Assembly: GCA_050249235.1 (NCBI GenBank)
Contig: JBFWQW010000022.1
Location: 1-34,000 of the forward strand
Direction of reading: 5' to 3'
Length of the DNA stretch: 34,000 bases
Origin: JAEKLB01 sp050249235
GTDB taxonomy: Bacteria > Actinomycetota > Acidimicrobiia > Acidimicrobiales > CADCSY01
Shown here: positions 1-9,491 of the stretch, piece by piece
Position numbering within the stretch: position 1 is the stretch's first letter
How the letters are laid out: the number at the start of each line of letters is the position of its first letter
Program-made: the position numbers and the translations under genes
Notes under the pieces: model-generated
Told to the model about the DNA's origin: nothing
Seen by the model: the letters and a program-made list of their open reading frames with translations, nothing else
The model's database searches: none

Positions 1-1
1 C

Positions 2-142
2 GACAACGCGCTCTGGCTGTTCGGGGTGTTCGCCACCCAGCCCTACGCCAACAACGAGGACCGCGTCGCCGGCATCGAGATCATCCAGACGGCCAACGGC
101 ACGCCGGCCCTCGACAACGAACGGGTCTACATCAAGAAGTAG
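2..142 (+). CDS. Family-5 ABC transporter substrate-binding protein, C-terminal fragment
   Basis: Only the last 46 codons are in the window; the gene begins upstream. The frame ends in TAG at 140-142. The tail (DNALWLFGVFATQPYANN, then EDRV, ending in RVYIKK) aligns with the C-terminus of the complete substrate-binding protein at 6040-7605, which has SIFGLFTVQSNAWFEDRV and ends in RMYIKK. The two are therefore paralogous solute receptors of the peptide/nickel/opine (SBP_bac_5) type, which deliver ligand to an ABC permease at the outer face of the membrane. The last 11 bases overlap the 3' end of the convergent methyltransferase gene. Ligand unknown. Confidence 0.75.
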   Translation, partial: DNALWLFGVFATQPYANNEDRVAGIEIIQTANGTPALDNERVYIKK

Positions 143-2288
143 CGGCCTCGCCGTCCTCCCCGGTCCGGGCGGTCCTCTCCGCACGGGCCGGGGCCGGCCG
201 GGTGGGGGCGCCCACCGCCCAGTTGCGGGCCAGGTCGTCGACGAGCTCGCCGAGCCCGGCCCGGCGCCTGGCCAGCGCGGCCTCGGCGGCGAGCAGCTCG
301 TCGGCGTCGGCGTCGAGACGGGCCAGGTCGGCCCTCGAGATGGGCAGGAGCAGGCCCGCCAGGCAGGACTCGTCGATCACCGGGTAGGCGATGCCGACGT
401 TGCTGCGCAGCAGCTGGGCGGTGACGAGCTCGCTCTGCAGGAGCTTGGCGAGGACCAGAGGGTGGATGCCGGTGGGACGGACGACGGCGAAGCCGGTGGT
501 GGCGACGGCGCCGTCCTGGTCGTCGCGGACGACCGCCACCGCCCTGCGCTCGGGCCGCACCGTCGAGAGGAGCACGTCGCCGGCACGGACCGGCTTCCTC
601 GCCCGGCCCGGTGCGTCCTCGCGGGCGACCGGCTTCGAGGTCGCCGACAGCGAGCGGCCGTCGACGTCGGCTATCTCGATGTAGGCGAAGGTGGGGGCCT
701 CCAGCCGCCGGGGGTCGACCCGGGTGGTGGCCACGACGGCGACGTCGCCGAGCCGCACGTCGTCGGCGCTCGCCGCCGCCAGCCGGTCGTGCACGTCCTG
801 CGGCAGCGAGGCGTGGAAGCCGGCGTCCCAGCGGGGTGCGGCCTCGACGTCGGCCACCGCCCGGCAGCGGCCGTCGTCCGACCTGTCGAGCAGGGCCTCG
901 AGGATGGCGGGCAGCTCGCCCCCGCCGCCGTGGCGCTTGAGCCGGCGGGAGTCCCGCCGGGTGACGGTGTAGCCGACGTCGTCGCACACCGCGAAGGCCG
1001 TGGTCCGCCGGGCCCGGGGTCGGCCGTCGCCGGAGCGCTTGCGCAGGTGGAGCACCGACGTCTTCGTGCTCGTGCCGGCCGGGGCGAAGGTGACCGGCGG
1101 GAGCGACGTCACGCTGAGGAGCTCGACCTCGGGGGCGATCCCCCGCCGGAGGTCGCGGAACGGGCCCCGGTTGGTGAGGACGCTGTCGGGGACGACGGCC
1201 ACGAGCTGGCCGCCGGGCCGGAGCCAGGCCAGGCAGCGCTCGACGAAGAGGAGCTCGGCGTCGACGGCGGCACGAGCCTTCGACGCCCAGTCGCCGGCGA
1301 CGCGGTAGCCGGCCAGGTCGGGTCCCGAGAAGGACGCTCCGAACGGGGGGTTGGTGAGGATCAGGCCGGCGGTGCCCTCGAGCGGTTGGGTGACCGTTGC
1401 GTCCGGCCCGTCGAGGGCGAGGGCGTTCGCGAGGTGGAGCCGCCCGGCGGGGAACCGGAACAGGGCCATGTTGCCGAGGGCGAAGCGGATCATCCGGTCG
1501 CTCTTGTCGATGCCGACGACGACCTCACGGCACACCGCATGACGCCAGGCCCGGCGCCCGGCGACGTCGTCCGGTGCCAGCTCGGCGCCCGCCACCCGCA
1601 CGAACTCGGTGAGGAACGAGCCGACCCCGCAGGCCGGGTCGAGGACGGCCCCGAAGCCGGTGGCGGCGCCGGGCGAGGCCAACGACCGTCGCTCGTCGCC
1701 GGTCATGGTGCCGAGGGCGAGCCGCACCATGAACTCGACCACCTCGACGGGCGTCAGGTACTGGCCGAGCTCCTTCTCGTCGGCGAAGGAGTCGGCGAGG
1801 AAGCGACCGAAGACGTCGTTGAGGACGTCGATGCCGTCCTCGCCGCCGATCGACCTCGTCGCCTCGACGGCGTGGAGCTGCTCGAAGCAGGCGACGATCT
1901 CGCCGGCGAGGGCGTCCTCCTGCGGCTTGAGGCGCAGGGTCACGTCGTCCGGCCCCAGGTGGCCGGTGACGGAGGCCGGGAGGTGGCGGGCGTGGACGTC
2001 GGCGACGAAGCCGCGGAGGCGGGCGGCCGGCGTGGCCTCGGGCCTGGCCGCGAGGGCGCGGGCCGAGATCCCGTCGCCACCGTCGAGCTGGGCGGTCACG
2101 TGGGCGAAGAGCAGCCTGGCGATCTCGTCGAGCGCCTCGTTCCGAGACGCCAGCCGGCCCCGGCGGTGCAGCGCATCCCGCAGGGTGCCGAGGGCGGCGT
2201 CGACCGCGGCCCGGGCCTCCGCCACCTCGGGGTCGTGGACCATCGCCGGCGGCGCGTTCCCGCCCCACCGCGTGTCGAGCCGGTGCAC
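132..2288 (-). CDS. N6-adenine DNA methyltransferase with fused HsdS-like target-recognition domain
   Basis: A 718-residue protein starting at GTG; an ATG at codon 16 is an alternative. A helical HsdM-type N-terminus contains ELGQYLTP near residue 173. The SAM-binding motif DPACGVGSFL is at about 217-226 and the catalytic adenine-methylase motif NPPFG at about 313-317. From about residue 500 the sequence changes to a single type I specificity-like domain, recognisable from GDVLLSTVRPERRAV and GFAVVRP followed by a helical spacer. The protein thus seems to join modification and half of a specificity subunit in one chain. I see no PD-(D/E)xK nuclease segment and no hsdR gene beside it, so it may be an orphan methyltransferase acting in epigenetic marking, or its partner lies elsewhere. 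It lies 120 bases downstream of the UvrA2-like gene on the same strand, and its 3' end overlaps a convergent gene. Family call firm; role inferred. Confidence 0.85.
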   Translation of the reverse strand: MHRLDTRWGGNAPPAMVHDPEVAEARAAVDAALGTLRDALHRRGRLASRNEALDEIARLLFAHVTAQLDGGDGISARALAARPEATPAARLRGFVADVHARHLPASVTGHLGPDDVTLRLKPQEDALAGEIVACFEQLHAVEATRSIGGEDGIDVLNDVFGRFLADSFADEKELGQYLTPVEVVEFMVRLALGTMTGDERRSLASPGAATGFGAVLDPACGVGSFLTEFVRVAGAELAPDDVAGRRAWRHAVCREVVVGIDKSDRMIRFALGNMALFRFPAGRLHLANALALDGPDATVTQPLEGTAGLILTNPPFGASFSGPDLAGYRVAGDWASKARAAVDAELLFVERCLAWLRPGGQLVAVVPDSVLTNRGPFRDLRRGIAPEVELLSVTSLPPVTFAPAGTSTKTSVLHLRKRSGDGRPRARRTTAFAVCDDVGYTVTRRDSRRLKRHGGGGELPAILEALLDRSDDGRCRAVADVEAAPRWDAGFHASLPQDVHDRLAAASADDVRLGDVAVVATTRVDPRRLEAPTFAYIEIADVDGRSLSATSKPVAREDAPGRARKPVRAGDVLLSTVRPERRAVAVVRDDQDGAVATTGFAVVRPTGIHPLVLAKLLQSELVTAQLLRSNVGIAYPVIDESCLAGLLLPISRADLARLDADADELLAAEAALARRRAGLGELVDDLARNWAVGAPTRPAPARAERTARTGEDGEAATS

Positions 2289-2357
2289 GCCGCACCGTAC
2301 GACGGCGGCCCGCCGACCCCGGTGGATGGTGTCGGTCGCGGCGCATCCTGACCCTCG

Positions 2358-2404
2358 CTTTCTGGCGGCGCAGCAACAGCCGACGTGGGTGAGGCGCCAG
2401 AAAG
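2358..2404 (-). terminator. Hairpin after the UvrA2-like gene
   Basis: CTTTCTGGCG at 2358-2367 pairs perfectly with CGCCAGAAAG at 2395-2404 around a 27-base loop. It begins 5 bases beyond the stop of the UvrA2-like gene on the minus strand. There is no T-run after it and the loop is long, so it is only a possible terminator or processing hairpin. Confidence 0.35.
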
Positions 2405-2408
2405 GCGG

Positions 2409-4814
<2,406 letters not shown>

Positions 4815-5055
4815 GGTCGTCTCTCCGTCCGTCGTGCGACCGGCGCCGTCGGCGCCGTTCGTGGGGCTGCGAGGTCAGGCTGGCTTCGGGGCCGGGACCC
4901 GCGCTTCTCGAATCCTGACCGCTCCGTCCGGGTCGCACCAGGCGGCCCTTGCGGCGTCGGCCGCCGGTCGGCTGCTGTCCGGTCAAGGGTGCCGGAGGCT
5001 CGTGATCCGATCACGGGCCGTCGGCCGCGGTCGATCCAGGACACGACCCTGGTGG

Positions 5056-5085
5056 GGCGTTCGTGGTGGTGGCGTTCGTGGTGGT
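5056..5085 (+). repeat. Tandem 15-bp duplication at the 3' end of tRNA-Ala
   Basis: GGCGTTCGTGGTGGT occurs twice in perfect tandem, at 5056-5070 and 5071-5085. The copy next to the tRNA contains the complement of the discriminator base and of the encoded CCA, so the ACCA end is repeated 15 bases downstream in the transcript direction. Confidence 0.9.
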
Positions 5086-5158
5086 GGAGACGATGGGACT
5101 CGAACCCACGACCCCCTGCATGCAAAGCAGGTGCTCTAGCCAGCTGAGCTACGTCCCC
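5082..5158 (-). tRNA. tRNA-Ala (anticodon TGC)
   Basis: The minus strand folds as a full cloverleaf. The acceptor stem GGGGACG pairs with CGTCTCC (one G-T wobble). The D-arm begins AGCTCAGCTGG, the anticodon loop is CTTTGCATG with anticodon TGC, and the T-loop is GGTTCGAGTCC. The CCA end is encoded at 5082-5084. In many Actinomycetota tRNA-Ala(TGC) sits next to tRNA-Ile(GAT) close to gyrA; here the Ile gene is 14.4 kb away. Confidence 0.97.
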
Positions 5159-5218
5159 GCGGGGGCGGAGCCAGCCAGCGTACCGATGGCGCGCCGGCGG
5201 ACCCCCGGACCCTCTCGT

Positions 5219-5605
5219 TCAGGGCTGGGCCGGGGGGTCGAGGAGGGCGAGGAGGCGCTTGGGGGCGACGGCGCGGTAGGCGTCCTCGACAAGGTCGGCG
5301 ACCTCGTCCCAGTCGACGGGGCCGTCGAGCCGGAGCCCGATCCACCCCCGGTGGCCGACGTAGGGAGGCCGGAACCAGCGGGGATCGCCGCCGGCGAGAC
5401 GGGCCGCCTGCATGCCCTCGGGGGCCGCGCACCAGAGGTGGGGGAACTCGTGGTCGTGGTGCCCGCCGATCCAGGCGTAGACGAACGTCGCCTTGTCGCG
5501 GACGAAGAACGCCGGCGTCCCGTGGCTCGGCCGTTCCGTCACCTCCGGGAGGTCGAGGCAGACCGACCGCACCCGCTCGAGCAGCTCGTCGTCGCCCCCC
5601 GCCAC
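5219..5605 (-). CDS. MmcQ/YjbR-family protein
   Basis: 128 residues, the usual length for the YjbR/MmcQ fold (a CyaY-like fold whose cellular function is not settled; often annotated as DNA-binding). Family features are the N-terminal helix with the CLDLPEVTERPSHG stretch, then PAFFVRDKATFVYAW, the WFRPPYVGHRGWIGLRLDG segment near the middle and a C-terminal VEDAYRAVAPKRLL helix. It lies alone between tRNA-Ala and a small membrane-protein gene on the same strand; nothing in the context points to a role. Identity confident, function unknown. Confidence 0.85.
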   Translation of the reverse strand: MAGGDDELLERVRSVCLDLPEVTERPSHGTPAFFVRDKATFVYAWIGGHHDHEFPHLWCAAPEGMQAARLAGGDPRWFRPPYVGHRGWIGLRLDGPVDWDEVADLVEDAYRAVAPKRLLALLDPPAQP

Positions 5606-5653
5606 CGGGCCATGGTGGCACGGACCCCGTCGGCCGGGCCACGACGCGCTGCC

Positions 5654-5935
5654 CTACCCGTCGAGGATCCCCCACAGCAGGACGGCGAGGACCGAGGCGC
5701 CCAGCAGGCGCCGGAACGGGCACTCGCCCCGCACCACCTCGTCGGCGGCCCACCACGCCAGGGCCATGCCGGCCACCAGGCCCACGGCCCGCCCGGCCGT
5801 CCCGTCCGGGTCGAGCACGAGCCGCACCGTCATCGCCGCCAGGAACACCCACAGGGGCGGGTTGGGGGCCTGGGCGATGCACACGCGGCCCGTGGCCCGG
5901 CTCCGGAAGGCCCAGTCGAACCAGCTGCCGATCAC
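5654..5935 (-). CDS. Small membrane protein of unknown function
   Basis: 93 residues. After a polar N-terminus (WFDWAFRSRATGRVCIAQAPN) come about three hydrophobic segments, near 29-42, 49-67 and 76-92, with WWAADEVVRGECPFRR between the second and third. The NPPLWVF stretch before the first segment and the charged RGxCPFRR loop look conserved rather than random. I believe similar short proteins occur in other Actinomycetota, but I cannot name a family. It lies downstream of a strong hairpin that separates it from the substrate-binding protein gene, and 48 bases upstream of the YjbR-type gene on the same strand. Confidence 0.7.
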   Translation of the reverse strand: MIGSWFDWAFRSRATGRVCIAQAPNPPLWVFLAAMTVRLVLDPDGTAGRAVGLVAGMALAWWAADEVVRGECPFRRLLGASVLAVLLWGILDG

Positions 5936-5961
5936 GTCGCTCCCCGTCGACGGGTGCGGCG

Positions 5962-5996
5962 GGAGGGAGGGACCGCGGGATGCGGTCCCTCCCTCC
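5962..5996 (-). terminator. Perfect 15-bp hairpin after the substrate-binding protein gene
   Basis: GGAGGGAGGGACCGC at 5962-5976 and GCGGTCCCTCCCTCC at 5982-5996 are exact reverse complements around a 5-base loop (GGGAT). It lies 43 bases past the stop of the substrate-binding protein gene and before the next start at 5935. No T-run follows, as is common for terminators in high-GC actinobacteria. Confidence 0.65.
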
Positions 5997-6039
5997 TCGT
6001 CAGGTCGTCGTCATGCGGGATCGCGTCGATCCCCCCTGC

Positions 6040-7605
6040 CTACTTCTTGATGTACATCCGGTAGAAGTCGGGCACCGGTGCGGTGGCGATGAAGAGGAAG
6101 TCCACGTCGCCGACCCGGTCCTCGAACCAGGCGTTCGACTGGACGGTGAAGAGGCCGAAGATCGAGACCGCCGTCTCGAAGGCGTGCTCCTGGATCTCCT
6201 TCCAGAGCCTGATGCCCTCGGCGGAGTCCTCCTGGACCGCCTGCAGGTCGGCCACGAGCTCGTTGAGCACGGGGTCGTTCCAGGTGCAGACGTTGCCGTA
6301 GCTGCCGGGCACGTACACCCGGGTGATCTTGTTCAGCCCGGCCCGGGAGAGCGGGAAGAAGTACATCGGCGCCTTGGTGGCATCCGGGAAGAAGTCGGTC
6401 TGGGTGGTGAGGGTGTTCAGCTTGATGGTGACGCCGGCCTCGGCCAGCTGCTGCTGGAGCACCTCACCGGCCCGCTGCCCGTCGAGGCCCGGGGACACGA
6501 ACACGTCGAAGGTGAGGTTCGACTGCCCGGCGTCGGCGAGGAGCTTCCTGGCCTTCGCCAGATCCCGCTCGTAGTAGTCATCGAGGCCATCGACGTGCCA
6601 GGGGCTGTCCTCGGCGAAGAAGCCCCACATCGGCTCGCCCTGTCCGTCGAAGAGGGCGTTGAGGCTCTCGCGGTCGATGGCGTAGTTGATGGCCTGGCGC
6701 ACCCGGAGATCGTCGAACGGCGGTCGGCTCTTGCAGATGTGCCCGATCAGCGACGAGTTGTCGCTGACCTTGGTCTGCACGTGCACCCCCGAACCCTCGA
6801 GGCCCTGGACCAGGCTGTAGGGGAGGGACGACTGCATGTCGACGGTGCGCGACCGGAGGGCGTTGCTGATGGCCGTGGCCGACACGTAGACGAACTCGAT
6901 GCCACCCAGGCGGATCGTGTCGGCCTGGAAGAAGTCGGGGTTCTTGACCAGCTTGAGGTGGTTCTGGTTCTCGAACGACTCGAGCTTGAAGGGACCGGCC
7001 CCGATGGGGTTCTGGTTGAAGTTGTTGCCCGCCCTGGCGGCGACCACCGAGACCGGCGAGGTCTCGGGGAGGCTGAGGAGGCGGTACCAGGCGCCGGCGA
7101 TGGGCGTCTTCAGCTTGATCGTCAGCTCCGTCGGGCTGTCGACCGTGATCGACTGCAGCTGGTAGAGCTCGACCTCGAAGGAGCCCTGCTTGCCCTGGTT
7201 GATGTTCCGCTCGATCCCGAACTTGACGGCCTCGGCGTCGAGCGGCGAGCCGTCGGAGAAGGTGATGCCGGGATGGAGCTCGACCGTCAGCGTGGACGGG
7301 TCGACGATCGTCGCCTCCTTGGCCAGACCCGGCTCGGAGCCGCCGTCGGACGTCCGCCGCAGCAGCGTGTCGAAGATCATCGGGTACCACATCGGGGGCA
7401 CCAGCACCTGGGTGGTGAGGTCGAAGGTGATGCCGCCGGTGGTGTCGCCCAGGGTCGACCCCAGCCGGAGCACCCCGGTCGGGTCGACGTCGGCGGCACC
7501 GCTCGAGCCTCCCGGCTCGTCGTCGTCGCCGCCGCAGGCCGCGGCCAGCAGCGACACCGATGCGATCAGGGCCACCGCGACGAGTGACCAACGCCTCCGG
7601 AACAT
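6040..7605 (-). CDS. Family-5 ABC transporter substrate-binding lipoprotein
   Basis: 521 residues. The N-terminus has arginines, a hydrophobic stretch and a lipobox ending LAAAC (Cys24) followed by GGDDDEPGG, typical of a lipid-anchored solute receptor outside the membrane. The body has SBP_bac_5 features: LRLGSTLGD, a central PIGAGPFKLESFE segment, VRQAINYAIDRESL and LLADAGQ. The ATG at 7603-7605 is preferred over an in-frame ATG 15 bases upstream because GGGGGAGG at 7611-7618 is spaced 5 bases from it and overlaps the upstream codon. No permease or ATPase gene lies beside it. It follows the metabolic cluster on the same strand after 145 bases that hold a hairpin. The ligand could be a peptide, an opine or a small organic acid; sequence does not decide. 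Confidence 0.92.
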   Translation of the reverse strand: MFRRRWSLVAVALIASVSLLAAACGGDDDEPGGSSGAADVDPTGVLRLGSTLGDTTGGITFDLTTQVLVPPMWYPMIFDTLLRRTSDGGSEPGLAKEATIVDPSTLTVELHPGITFSDGSPLDAEAVKFGIERNINQGKQGSFEVELYQLQSITVDSPTELTIKLKTPIAGAWYRLLSLPETSPVSVVAARAGNNFNQNPIGAGPFKLESFENQNHLKLVKNPDFFQADTIRLGGIEFVYVSATAISNALRSRTVDMQSSLPYSLVQGLEGSGVHVQTKVSDNSSLIGHICKSRPPFDDLRVRQAINYAIDRESLNALFDGQGEPMWGFFAEDSPWHVDGLDDYYERDLAKARKLLADAGQSNLTFDVFVSPGLDGQRAGEVLQQQLAEAGVTIKLNTLTTQTDFFPDATKAPMYFFPLSRAGLNKITRVYVPGSYGNVCTWNDPVLNELVADLQAVQEDSAEGIRLWKEIQEHAFETAVSIFGLFTVQSNAWFEDRVGDVDFLFIATAPVPDFYRMYIKK

Positions 7606-7610
7606 GTGCG

Positions 7611-7618
7611 CCTCCCCC
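7611..7618 (-). promoter_or_regulatory. Ribosome binding site that decides the start of the substrate-binding protein
   Basis: GGGGGAGG on the minus strand, 5 bases before the ATG at 7603-7605. An upstream in-frame ATG at 7618-7620 touches this site and is therefore unlikely to be used. Confidence 0.7.
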
Positions 7619-7711
7619 ATCTCGCCGGCAAACTGGGGCGGGCCGGCACCGCTTCTCTGGCGTCACCATAGCCAGGGAGTGCACGATGCGCCGTTCGCCT
7701 ATCTCCGTCAT

Positions 7712-7730
7712 CGGTGCCGATCGGGCACCG
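7712..7730 (-). terminator. Hairpin between second tautomerase and substrate-binding protein
   Basis: CGGTGCC (7712-7718) and GGCACCG (7724-7730) are complementary around a 5-base loop. The hairpin sits 20 bases past the tautomerase stop. No T-run. It could end the metabolic transcript before the receptor gene. Confidence 0.35.
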
Positions 7731-7750
7731 GACTTCGACGGGGAGGCCCC

Positions 7751-7972
7751 TCAGGTCTCGCCGGCCCGGAGGGCGGCGACCGTGGCCGCGTCCCATGCTT
7801 CGCCGCCGATCATCCACTGGCCCTGCTCGGTTTCGATCACGCGGACCCACGTCATCGGGCGGACCGGCTCACCCCAGATCTCGACGAGGGCGTCGGTGGT
7901 GGCTGCCATCATCGCTCTCTTCTGCTCCTCGCTCCAGACGCCCTTGATCAGGTGGATGTCGACCAGCGGCAC
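7751..7972 (-). CDS. 4-oxalocrotonate tautomerase-family protein (copy A)
   Basis: 73 residues, the length of the small tautomerase family. It begins PLVDIHLIKG after the initiator, so Pro1 would be the catalytic base once the initiator is removed. The GTG start at 7970-7972 is chosen because it puts that proline second. The C-terminal half has TWVRVIETEQGQWMIGGE. Members move protons in keto-enol conversions of oxo-acids. The gene is 37 bases downstream of the flavoprotein gene, last in the tight run, and resembles copy B at 11144-11368 over its whole length, which brackets the cluster with two related enzymes. The reading frame is embedded in a longer open frame, so a naive ORF caller may miss the true start. 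Confidence 0.85.
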   Translation of the reverse strand: MPLVDIHLIKGVWSEEQKRAMMAATTDALVEIWGEPVRPMTWVRVIETEQGQWMIGGEAWDAATVAALRAGET

Positions 7973-8009
7973 AGCGGCCTCCTCGCTCGGGGTCGCGCTC
8001 GGCGACCGG

Positions 8010-9491
8010 TCATGGGGTCCCGACCGCGACGCCCCCAGCGGCCGGCCCGACCTCGGCCAGCCCGAGGGCGTAGCGGGCGGCGTGGCGGCCGGCGATGCGG
8101 CCGAACACCAGGCCCCGCAGGACGGACGTGGCGCCCGTGTACTTGCCGTGGTAGAGCCCGGTGACCTCGCCGGCGGCGTAGAGCCCGGGCAGGGGCGCAC
8201 CGTCGTGGGTGACGACCCGCCCGTCGAGGTCGGTGGCCAGGCCCCCGAAGGTGAACACGTTCGAGCAGACCATCGGCCAGGCCACGTAGGGCGGGCGATC
8301 GACGGGGTTGGCCCAGTTCGACTTGGGGGGCACCGCCGACGAGGCCGCCTTGGCGTCAAGGCGCAGCGGGTCGAACGTCCCGGGTCCGACGGCGGCGTTG
8401 TAGCCGTCGACCGTGGCCCTCAAGGTCGCCGGCGGGACGCCGATGGCGGTGGCCAGCTCGTCGATCGTGGCCGCGGTGACCGGCGGCTCGGTGGTCTGGA
8501 CGATGTCGTCGAACCGGGGCAGGTCGAAGAGGCGCTGGTCGCCGACCACCCAGGCCCGGCGGCCGTCGAGCTCGAGGATCCGGCGGGCCACGGCCTCGTA
8601 CTGCTCGTCGACGGTGGCTACGCCCTCGTCGACGAACCGGCGCCCCTCACCGTCGACGAGCAGGGCGTAGGGATAGAGCATCACCACCGCCTCCTCCCGG
8701 TCCGACCGGGGGTCGACGGGCTCGGCGTGAAAGCGCTCCCACTCCCCCGCCGAGCCGGCCCCGACGTCGAGCGCCATCCGGATGCCCTCGCCGGCGTTGA
8801 ACGTGCCGCCCACGGCGACCGTCCTGACCGAGCGCCCGACGTAGCGGGTCATCATCTCGGCGCTGCCCTCGAAGCCTCCGGCTGCGATGACGACCGCCCG
8901 GACCGAGCCCCGCGCCGCGTAGCCGTCCTCCCCCCGGACCCACAGCCCGTCGACCGAGCCGTCGTCGGCCAGCGAGAGCCGCCAGGCCGTGCTCCGGTAG
9001 GCGATCGACGCCCCGGCCGCCTCGGCGCCGGCGAGCAGCGTGTCGAGCACCACCCGGCCACCTCCGACGGGGAGGAGCCGAGGCCTGGCCTGGGTGAGGA
9101 AGATGGTGGGCAGCTCCTCGAACGCCACCCCCTTCGACGAGAGCCACCGCAGGGTCGGCCCGGCCTCGTCGGCCAGGCGCTGCGCGTAGGCCCGGTCGAC
9201 GGCGCCGCCGGCGTGGTCGACCAGGTCGTCGACGAACCCCGGCGCCGGGGTGTCGATGTCGGTCATGCGCAGGTAGGCGGCCGTCCAGCGGGAGTTGCCG
9301 CCCCGGAGCTCGGGCCCCGAGCGCTCGAGCACGAGGACTCGCAGCGGCCGGCCGAGCTCGGCGGCCTCCTCGAGCGCGGCGGCCGCGGCCGCCGAGCCGG
9401 CCACGCCACAGCCCACGACCACCAGGTCGAAGTCGAGGCCGGTCCCGCCGTCCGCAACGGCGCCGGCGGCGTCCCCGCCCGCGGACGTCAC
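8010..9491 (-). CDS. FAD-dependent dehydrogenase, tricarballylate dehydrogenase/fumarate reductase type
   Basis: 493 residues. The N-terminal FAD-binding motif FDLVVVGCGVAGSAA (G27xG29xxG32) is followed by an acidic end to the second strand (VLVLERS) and GGNSRWTAAYLRM, a stretch typical of TcuA-like flavoproteins. The C-terminus has FTFGGLATDLDGRV, PLPGLYAAGEVTG and GLVFGRIAGRHAA, the second FAD-contact region of the fumarate reductase/succinate dehydrogenase flavoprotein family. TcuA oxidises tricarballylate to cis-aconitate; here the substrate is not provable and a 3-oxo-acid or steroid-like substrate is possible. The GTG start at 9489-9491 overlaps the stop of the upstream lyase gene (GTGA), which implies translational coupling. 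The shared operon suggests consecutive steps on one carboxylic acid. Confidence 0.87.
   Translation of the reverse strand: MTSAGGDAAGAVADGGTGLDFDLVVVGCGVAGSAAAAAALEEAAELGRPLRVLVLERSGPELRGGNSRWTAAYLRMTDIDTPAPGFVDDLVDHAGGAVDRAYAQRLADEAGPTLRWLSSKGVAFEELPTIFLTQARPRLLPVGGGRVVLDTLLAGAEAAGASIAYRSTAWRLSLADDGSVDGLWVRGEDGYAARGSVRAVVIAAGGFEGSAEMMTRYVGRSVRTVAVGGTFNAGEGIRMALDVGAGSAGEWERFHAEPVDPRSDREEAVVMLYPYALLVDGEGRRFVDEGVATVDEQYEAVARRILELDGRRAWVVGDQRLFDLPRFDDIVQTTEPPVTAATIDELATAIGVPPATLRATVDGYNAAVGPGTFDPLRLDAKAASSAVPPKSNWANPVDRPPYVAWPMVCSNVFTFGGLATDLDGRVVTHDGAPLPGLYAAGEVTGLYHGKYTGATSVLRGLVFGRIAGRHAARYALGLAEVGPAAGGVAVGTP

Noticed and set aside
132..2288. Complete type I restriction or BREX system
   Set aside because: No hsdR, second specificity subunit, or BREX genes such as pglZ or brxL are in the window.
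462..2351. Long open frame on the plus strand opposite the methyltransferase
   Set aside because: It has the low-complexity G/A/R/E-rich composition of an antisense shadow in high-GC DNA, and the opposite strand carries clear methylase motifs.
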